Below, piece after piece: positions 6,208 to 11,514 of a DNA stretch of 11,514 nucleotides (its first letter is position 1; every line of letters starts with the position of its first letter). Position numbers and translations under genes: made by a program. The DNA comes from Bacillota bacterium (GTDB lineage Bacteria > Bacillota > Clostridia > Clostridiales > Clostridiaceae): contig JAEZDX010000561.1 of the NCBI GenBank assembly GCA_023417975.1, forward strand, positions 1-11,514. The letters are read 5' to 3'. The notes under the pieces were generated by a model. It had not been told where the DNA came from and searched no databases. It saw nothing but the letters and a program-made list of their open reading frames with translations.

Positions 6208-7857
6208 ATGTCCAAAAAAATCTTAAAACAGGTACTTGTATCTGTTATATCGGCATCAGTGTTTGTCACTTCCTTTACAGGCTGTAAGAAGGATGATTCT
6301 GGTAAGACCAATACCGATGGAAAGAAATATGGTGTTTACGATGTAAGTAAACCTATAGAATTCGATGTCTATTGGAATTACAGCTGGTATAATTCAGAAA
6401 GAAAGTGGGGAGAAACCACAATATCTAAGGAAATAGAACAAAGACTAAACTGTAAAATCAACTTTTTAAAACCTGATGGAGATCCGGCAGAGAAGCTGAA
6501 CATTATGCTTACTTCAGGAGAACTACCTGATGTAATAATAATGGACAGGGATGCAAATTATAAAAAAATGATAGAACTCGGTATGTTTGTACCGCTAGAC
6601 GATTATATTAAAAAGTATCCAGGATATAGATCCGGAGTTGAAGATTCGACCATAAATTTTTCAAAGGTTAATGGAAAGGTTTACTCAATATTAAATTGGC
6701 CTACTACATCAGATCATCCTACAGCAAATGCTGCTTGGGTTATAAATGAAAAGATATGGAAGCAGCTTGGATCACCGGAAATAAAGACTTTAGATGATTT
6801 GCTGGCTTATACAAAGAAAGTAAAAGAAAGCGGAATAAAGGTTGGCGGAAAAGATGTAGTTCCTATGCAATTTGACCCAGGCAGCTATCAGAACGGCCTA
6901 TATGAGCTATATAACAGCTATGGCGGAGTAGGCTCAGTTTCAGAGGATATGGTATATCAGCCTGATGGAAGTAATGAATTGAAATTCTTTATGAATGATA
7001 AAAAGTGGGAAAGTGCCATGCTTTTTGCAAACAAGATGTGGAATTCAGGAGTTATGAATTCAGATTATTTTGTTGAAACAGCTCAGCAAAAGGATGACAA
7101 GAGAAATTCGGGAAGAGTGGCTGTTTACGTGTCAAGCAATGGTGTTAACGAAGCCAGAGATGGGATGAATTCATGGAAAACTACAGATCCCGATGGTAAA
7201 TATATTGTTATAGAACCGCCGGCGGCTGCAAACGTGAAGCAGTCTGATGTAATGACAGGAACCTTTAACAGACTTGGCTGGAATTCTATATGTATTACAA
7301 AGAGTGCGAAGGATCCTGAAAGAATTTTTGAGGTTTTAGACTGGATTGCATCTAATGAAGGACAGCTAATAACCTTTCATGGACCAAAAGGTGTTCTTTG
7401 GGATGAGTTAGACTCTAACGGATTCCCCGTAATAAAGAAAAATCGTTCAGATTTAAGCGATAAGGAAGGAAAGGACCTAGCCTGTGAAGTATTCTCAATG
7501 CCTGGAATGTCGAAGTGGGTAGATGAGAGCAAAGTTGCTGCAGATAATAGAAAGCCTGAAGAACAAAGGGATTTTGTGATTCAAGCACAATCAAAAATTG
7601 CCTGGAAGCATTCGAAAGATGTTACAGAATTCACGGGATTATTTACAGATCCAAACACAGATGAAGGAATAGCGTTTACTCAAGTACAAGATCTTGTAAG
7701 AACAGCTATACCCAAAATAGTTATGGCAAAGGACGAAACTGCTGTTAAGAGTTTGATACAAGAGACAATAAATCAGGCCAATAAACTTGGTTTTGATAAA
7801 GTTGAAAAGTTTAAAACATCAAAGTGGAAGGAAAATTTGAAAGCATTGGGTAAGTAA
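6208..7857 (+). CDS. Extracellular sugar-binding lipoprotein of the ABC importer (LplA/YtcQ-like)
   Basis: A 549-residue lipid-anchored substrate-binding protein that delivers a carbohydrate to the two adjacent permeases. The N-terminus is a lipoprotein signal: basic MSKKILK, a hydrophobic core and the lipobox FTGC, with Cys26 as the modified residue, followed by a charged linker. The body has family 1 binding-protein wording: EIEQRLNCKINF, KLNIMLTSGELPDVII (about 88-104), FVPLDDYIKKYP and NGKVYSI. Large size (about 490-560) is usual for binding proteins paired with LplB permeases. The start is ATG 6208, seven bases after GAGGGGG; the TTG six bases upstream is too close to that site. It is followed by a long stem-loop that may protect its mRNA or reduce read-through into the regulator gene. 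The ligand is unknown. Confidence 0.9.
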   Translation: MSKKILKQVLVSVISASVFVTSFTGCKKDDSGKTNTDGKKYGVYDVSKPIEFDVYWNYSWYNSERKWGETTISKEIEQRLNCKINFLKPDGDPAEKLNIMLTSGELPDVIIMDRDANYKKMIELGMFVPLDDYIKKYPGYRSGVEDSTINFSKVNGKVYSILNWPTTSDHPTANAAWVINEKIWKQLGSPEIKTLDDLLAYTKKVKESGIKVGGKDVVPMQFDPGSYQNGLYELYNSYGGVGSVSEDMVYQPDGSNELKFFMNDKKWESAMLFANKMWNSGVMNSDYFVETAQQKDDKRNSGRVAVYVSSNGVNEARDGMNSWKTTDPDGKYIVIEPPAAANVKQSDVMTGTFNRLGWNSICITKSAKDPERIFEVLDWIASNEGQLITFHGPKGVLWDELDSNGFPVIKKNRSDLSDKEGKDLACEVFSMPGMSKWVDESKVAADNRKPEEQRDFVIQAQSKIAWKHSKDVTEFTGLFTDPNTDEGIAFTQVQDLVRTAIPKIVMAKDETAVKSLIQETINQANKLGFDKVEKFKTSKWKENLKALGK

Positions 7858-7865
7858 TCATAATG

Positions 7866-7914
7866 TGTAAGGAAGTATGTTCAAAACAAGATAAACAGGA
7901 CATACTTCTTTACA
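7866..7914 (+). terminator. Intercistronic stem-loop, possible partial terminator or mRNA stabiliser
   Basis: TGTAAGGAAGTATGTTC (7866-7882) pairs with GGACATACTTCTTTACA (7898-7914) over 17 bp without a gap, counting two G-U pairs, around a 15-nt loop. It is followed by ATGTTTTAATA, only a weak U-run. It lies between the binding-protein stop (7857) and the ribosome site of the regulator gene (7931-7936). The probable role is attenuation of downstream expression or protection of the binding-protein mRNA 3' end. Confidence 0.65.
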
Positions 7915-7943
7915 ATGTTTTAATATATTCGGGGGGTGCCGGT

Positions 7944-9554
7944 ATGTTTAAGCTGATAATAGTTGATGATGAAAGACTGGATCGGGAAGGCCTCAGACAG
8001 CAGATTGATTGGGAGAGAATGAATGTTACAAGTGTGGAAACTGCAAGAAATGGCTTTGAAGCTTTGGAGTTAATAAAAGAATTCAAACCCGATATACTTA
8101 TTACAGATATTAAAATGCCCGGAATGGACGGATTGACGCTTTCGGAAAAAGCTGTTGATTTGGTACCATGGATTAAAATTATTATCATTAGCGGATATGA
8201 TGACTTTGAATATGTAAGAAACGCCATGAAAATTAAAGCATACGAATATATATTAAAGCCTGTAGATACAGATGAACTTATCATCGCATTAAAAACAGTC
8301 ATAGAGGAAAGATTGAAGGAAAAAAAAGCCGAAGAGGAAACTAAGATTCTTTTGGATAGTGTCAATGAAAGCAAGTATTTACTTAGAAGAAGTTTATTTC
8401 TGGATATAATTTACGGAAATATTGATAATTCTAGCATTTGGAAAAAAATTGAACAGCTTGAGCTCGGAATCAACCGCGGCAGCTATTATATAGCTGTTAT
8501 AGAGATAGATGATGCCAAGTTCCTTTCGGATAAGCTAGGGAAAAACAGTTATAAAGAGCTAATGAAAAGTATAGAAAATTGCATAAGGAATGTAAATACA
8601 AACGGATGCAGTATTGAATGTCAGGTTATAGATGAGGCCAGGCTTGCAGCTATTTTTAGCTTTTTAGGAGATAGCTTGGATGATTCGGTAAACTCTGCAC
8701 AATTTGCAGCGGAGCAAATTATTGTAAATGTAAAAAATAAATGTGATATAAGTGTTACGGTTGGAATTAGCATTAAAGCTGATAGCCTTGAGAAGCTGCA
8801 TATATGCTATGACTTAGGATGCAGGGCTTTGTCACAAAAAATATCCAGAGGAAAAGGAAGAGTTCTGGCTTATTATGATAGGAACAATCCGAGGCAGGAA
8901 ACTATTGATACCCAAAAGGTGACTAATCAGCTTGTGGCGGCATTGAAAAATTCAGACGGCAGCAAAGTTGAATACTTAATAAATAGGTTTTTTGAGAATC
9001 TTATGGCTTCAGGTATAGACAATAAGAAATATATATTAAACTGTTGTATAAATATTTTAAGCGGAATGGAGAATGTATTATTGGATTTAAATGATTCCAC
9101 GGATAATGTTTTTGGACAAGGATATATATTATGGGAGAGTTTTTTTGAGTATGAGACTATTGAAGAAATAAGAGAAAATATGAGGAGTATTTTCAGACAA
9201 GTAATAACATATCTTCAGAATAGAAATGATAAAAAAAATAGAAGAATAGTAGATATGGTAACAGAGTATATTGAAGATAATTATGCCAAGGAATTAACGC
9301 TAAAAGACATTGCAGCACATTTTTACTATTCTCCTAATTACCTTGGAGCCATATTTAAAGAGGAACTTGGAAAAGGGTTTGCGGATTACCTTATTGAACT
9401 TAGGATTAGAAAAGCAGCTGAGGTTCTTAGACATTCTAATCTTAAAATATATGAAGTGGCTAATATGGTTGGATATAGGAATATTCCTTCATTTATTAAT
9501 CAGTTCAAGCTTATTCACAATATAACCCCAAAGGAATATAAAGAAAGATTCTAA
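7944..9554 (+). CDS. yesN: YesN-type response regulator with AraC-family DNA-binding domain
   Basis: A 536-residue cytoplasmic transcription factor. The receiver domain (1-120) has the acidic pair D8/D9, phospho-acceptor D55 in TDIKMPGMDG, S83 and K105 in YILKPVD, all needed for phosphorylation. The middle (about 180-313) ends in VTVGISIKAD ... GKGRVLAYYD and resembles the degenerate GGDEF-like domain of this family; no catalytic GGDEF signature is present. Two helix-turn-helix motifs of the AraC family occupy about 433-536, with LTLKDIAAHFYYSPNYL and VANMVGYRNIPSFINQFK. The start is ATG 7944, seven bases after GGGGGG; the frame is open upstream, but an earlier start would run through the stem-loop. 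It lies directly before its cognate kinase, 12 bp apart. It probably activates the transporter promoter in response to the sugar. The symbol is family-level. Confidence 0.92.
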   Translation: MFKLIIVDDERLDREGLRQQIDWERMNVTSVETARNGFEALELIKEFKPDILITDIKMPGMDGLTLSEKAVDLVPWIKIIIISGYDDFEYVRNAMKIKAYEYILKPVDTDELIIALKTVIEERLKEKKAEEETKILLDSVNESKYLLRRSLFLDIIYGNIDNSSIWKKIEQLELGINRGSYYIAVIEIDDAKFLSDKLGKNSYKELMKSIENCIRNVNTNGCSIECQVIDEARLAAIFSFLGDSLDDSVNSAQFAAEQIIVNVKNKCDISVTVGISIKADSLEKLHICYDLGCRALSQKISRGKGRVLAYYDRNNPRQETIDTQKVTNQLVAALKNSDGSKVEYLINRFFENLMASGIDNKKYILNCCINILSGMENVLLDLNDSTDNVFGQGYILWESFFEYETIEEIRENMRSIFRQVITYLQNRNDKKNRRIVDMVTEYIEDNYAKELTLKDIAAHFYYSPNYLGAIFKEELGKGFADYLIELRIRKAAEVLRHSNLKIYEVANMVGYRNIPSFINQFKLIHNITPKEYKERF

Positions 9555-9566
9555 GGAGTTTTAGCT

Positions 9567-11414
9567 ATGAGATTTGTAAGGATAATGCTTAAAAAAATTT
9601 CCGACATATTCAGTAAGTTAAAGATAAGATCAAAGCTTGCTATTTCATATTTCTTCGTTACTGTAATACCTATTGTTACAATAGGTATTGTATTATATAG
9701 ATCAAACTTTGCTTATGTAAAGAATCAGAATGTAGATGCTATGTACAATACTCAACAGCAGTATATAATAAATATTAACAATAATCTGAACAGTTATTTA
9801 AAACTCTCGGACTTTATTTATTTTAACCCTGAAATACGTGGATTTATGCTACGTCCCAACAACGATTATTATGCGGAGTTCGACTTTGTAAAGAGATATT
9901 TAAATCCGGTTTTCGCATCTATTGTAGAATCTACAAGCAGAAGCATAGTATTGGATTTGATAGTATTTGAAAATTTCAATACAAAGCTCATAAACAATAA
10001 TTATGATGGAATACTAAGCACAATTTCTGTCAATCAAGATACATTAGGTCAAAACACAAAGGCATTTAATGTATTTAGTGAAGAAGAAATAAACAATCAA
10101 AAATGGTACAAGAAATATAAGAGCGAATTGGACAAATATACGTGGACGCAGGTAGGTAATGATGGACTGTTTAATAATATTTCTTTTTTAAGGCCGTTAA
10201 TTAATTTGGCAGATATATCGGTGAAAAAGATAGGCCTTCTTAAGATGACTGTACGAATTAAGGATATAATAGGCTATAATGAGATAAAACAGAATGGCAA
10301 TGAACAATTTCAGTTGGTTTTTGATAAAGATGGAAAGCTATTGTCTACTGAATCCAGTAAGATTGAATTTTATGAAAGATATAAAGCTGATATTGAGGAA
10401 TTTATATCCAAGGATAAAACAGATAAAGGTAAATTCTTGAAAGATTATGTGATGATTCAAGGAAATGAAGACTTAACCAGTTGGAAGATTCTCAGTGTTG
10501 CTTCTATGAGAATGGTAAATCAAAATGCAGGCAAAATAAGAAATACATTAATATTTTACTCTTTAGCTGCCATTACAGTTTTATTTGTAATAACTTTAAC
10601 TTTGTCTTCCTCCTTCTCCAGGAGAATTATTAGAATATCAAATGGAATGAAGGAATTTTATAAAGGAAACCCTAATGTTAAGGTGTCAGATCATAACGAT
10701 GATGAAATAGGATATTTGGCAGAAACCTTTAATAAAATGATAATGAGAATAAATGCGCTCATAAGGGATAATTATCAAGCTAGTATAGATAATAAAGAAG
10801 CTCAATTAAAAATTCTGCAGGCTCAGATAAATCCACATTTTTTATATAATTCACTTTCTATAATAAACCGTTTGGGAAATATTAAAGACTCAGAGAGTAT
10901 AACGAAGATGGTAAGAGCTTTGACTACATTTTATAGAATGACCTTGAATAAGGGAAAGGAAGTTATAAGTATTGCAGATGAACTTTCCCAGGTAAAAGCA
11001 TATATTGATGTGTATAAGATAAGAAAGGGAGAAGATTTCAATATTTATTATAAAATAGATGAAAATGTATTGCCATACTACACCATAAAAATCATTCTTC
11101 AGCCTTTTGTTGAAAATGTACTGGAACACGGACTTTATATTAGGGATAATCCAATAAATATAATAGTTTCTGCAGAGCTTAATGATGACAGGATTATTTT
11201 TAAAATCATTGATGATGGAGTAGGAATAAAAAGAGAAATGCTTCAGGGATTATTTGCTGAGACAAACAATAACAGAGGATATGGCATAAAAAATGTTGAT
11301 GATAGGATAAAACTGCAATTTGGCAGTGAATATGGAGTTAAAATATTCAGCAGATCAGGTATAGGAACTACGGTGGCAATAGAAATTCCAATATTGAAAA
11401 AAAGTTCAAATTGA
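9567..11414 (+). CDS. yesM: YesM-type membrane sensor histidine kinase
   Basis: A 615-residue membrane kinase, partner of the preceding regulator. Domains in order are a short basic N-terminus, a membrane segment at about 25-44, an extracytoplasmic sensor region of about 280 residues (45-324), a second membrane segment at about 327-350, and a HAMP linker (about 351-403). The His_kinase domain follows, with QINPHFLYNSL (phospho-accepting H424). The ATPase domain has an N-box QPFVENVLEHG (N517), a DDGVGI box (549-554) and GYGIKN (571-576). All catalytic motifs are intact. The start is ATG 9567, with AAGGAG eight bases upstream. It is last in the operon; a 13-bp inverted repeat overlaps its stop codon. 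The sensor region could detect free sugar or the loaded binding protein; which one cannot be told. The symbol is family-level. Confidence 0.93.
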   Translation: MRFVRIMLKKISDIFSKLKIRSKLAISYFFVTVIPIVTIGIVLYRSNFAYVKNQNVDAMYNTQQQYIININNNLNSYLKLSDFIYFNPEIRGFMLRPNNDYYAEFDFVKRYLNPVFASIVESTSRSIVLDLIVFENFNTKLINNNYDGILSTISVNQDTLGQNTKAFNVFSEEEINNQKWYKKYKSELDKYTWTQVGNDGLFNNISFLRPLINLADISVKKIGLLKMTVRIKDIIGYNEIKQNGNEQFQLVFDKDGKLLSTESSKIEFYERYKADIEEFISKDKTDKGKFLKDYVMIQGNEDLTSWKILSVASMRMVNQNAGKIRNTLIFYSLAAITVLFVITLTLSSSFSRRIIRISNGMKEFYKGNPNVKVSDHNDDEIGYLAETFNKMIMRINALIRDNYQASIDNKEAQLKILQAQINPHFLYNSLSIINRLGNIKDSESITKMVRALTTFYRMTLNKGKEVISIADELSQVKAYIDVYKIRKGEDFNIYYKIDENVLPYYTIKIILQPFVENVLEHGLYIRDNPINIIVSAELNDDRIIFKIIDDGVGIKREMLQGLFAETNNNRGYGIKNVDDRIKLQFGSEYGVKIFSRSGIGTTVAIEIPILKKSSN

Positions 11415-11447
11415 CAATGGATGATAGGAAATAGTCCATTGTCAATT
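11409..11447. repeat. 13-bp inverted repeat at the end of the operon
   Basis: AATTGACAATGGA (11409-11421) and TCCATTGTCAATT (11435-11447) are perfect complements around a 13-nt loop, and the kinase stop codon TGA lies inside the first arm. No U-run follows, so it is not a standard intrinsic terminator. It may be a 3' processing or stability hairpin, or a terminator that works without a U-tail. Confidence 0.6.
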
Positions 11448-11514
11448 CTGAAGATTAAATCTTTACTATTTACAGAAATAAATGTGTATTGACCATAGAA
11501 CTTCAGTGATATAA

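Noticed and set aside
7863..7943. N-terminal extension of the response regulator from an ATG at 7863.
   Set aside because: It would be translated through the 17-bp stem-loop, has no ribosome site, and adds residues before a receiver domain that normally begins at the chosen ATG.

Overview
The window is AT-rich, with strong Shine-Dalgarno sites, some TTG starts and intrinsic terminators made of a stem plus a U-run. The gene families are typical of Firmicutes: class III fructose-1,6-bisphosphatase, a CvfB/YitL-type S1 protein, a UPF0180 protein, an Lpl-type sugar importer and a YesM/YesN two-component pair. A low-GC member of the Clostridia is the best guess. A saccharide-degrading genus is plausible, but species cannot be fixed from this sequence.

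Layout. Bases 1-3170 carry three minus-strand housekeeping-type genes, read right to left. They are a UPF0180 (YkuS-like) small protein, a CvfB-like S1/winged-helix protein and fbp, whose C-terminus is cut off by the left window edge. Each appears to be its own unit: cvfB and the UPF0180 gene end in intrinsic terminators, and promoter-like sequences precede fbp and cvfB. Orientation flips in the short AT-rich gap at 3171-3333. A small MORN-repeat protein (3334-3879) then runs on the plus strand. The gap 3880-4270 is the structurally richest part. It holds a long imperfect palindrome, a partial second copy of its end, a strong terminator, a short REP-like motif, and then the control region of the next operon.

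Bases 4271-11414 form one plus-strand operon. It contains two sugar-type ABC permeases, a large lipoprotein substrate-binding protein, a YesN-type response regulator (receiver plus AraC-type DNA-binding domain) and a YesM-type sensor kinase. Gaps are 12-86 nt. The likely logic is that the binding protein captures an oligosaccharide outside the cell and the two permeases import it, using an ATPase encoded elsewhere since none is here. The kinase senses the sugar or its binding protein and phosphorylates the regulator, which activates the operon promoter. A good sigma-A-type promoter (TTGAAT-17-TATAAT) lies at 4158-4186. A direct repeat of GTTTAAC with 20-bp spacing ends four bases upstream of its -35, where an AraC-type activator would bind, and a near-consensus cre-like site overlaps the expected transcription start. 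A 17-bp stem-loop separates the binding-protein gene from the regulator gene and may set their relative expression.

I see no CRISPR array, tRNA, rRNA, intact transposase or phage gene. No clearly new system is visible. The most rewarding places for follow-up are the operon control region, the palindrome cluster at 3895-4121 and the MORN-repeat protein.
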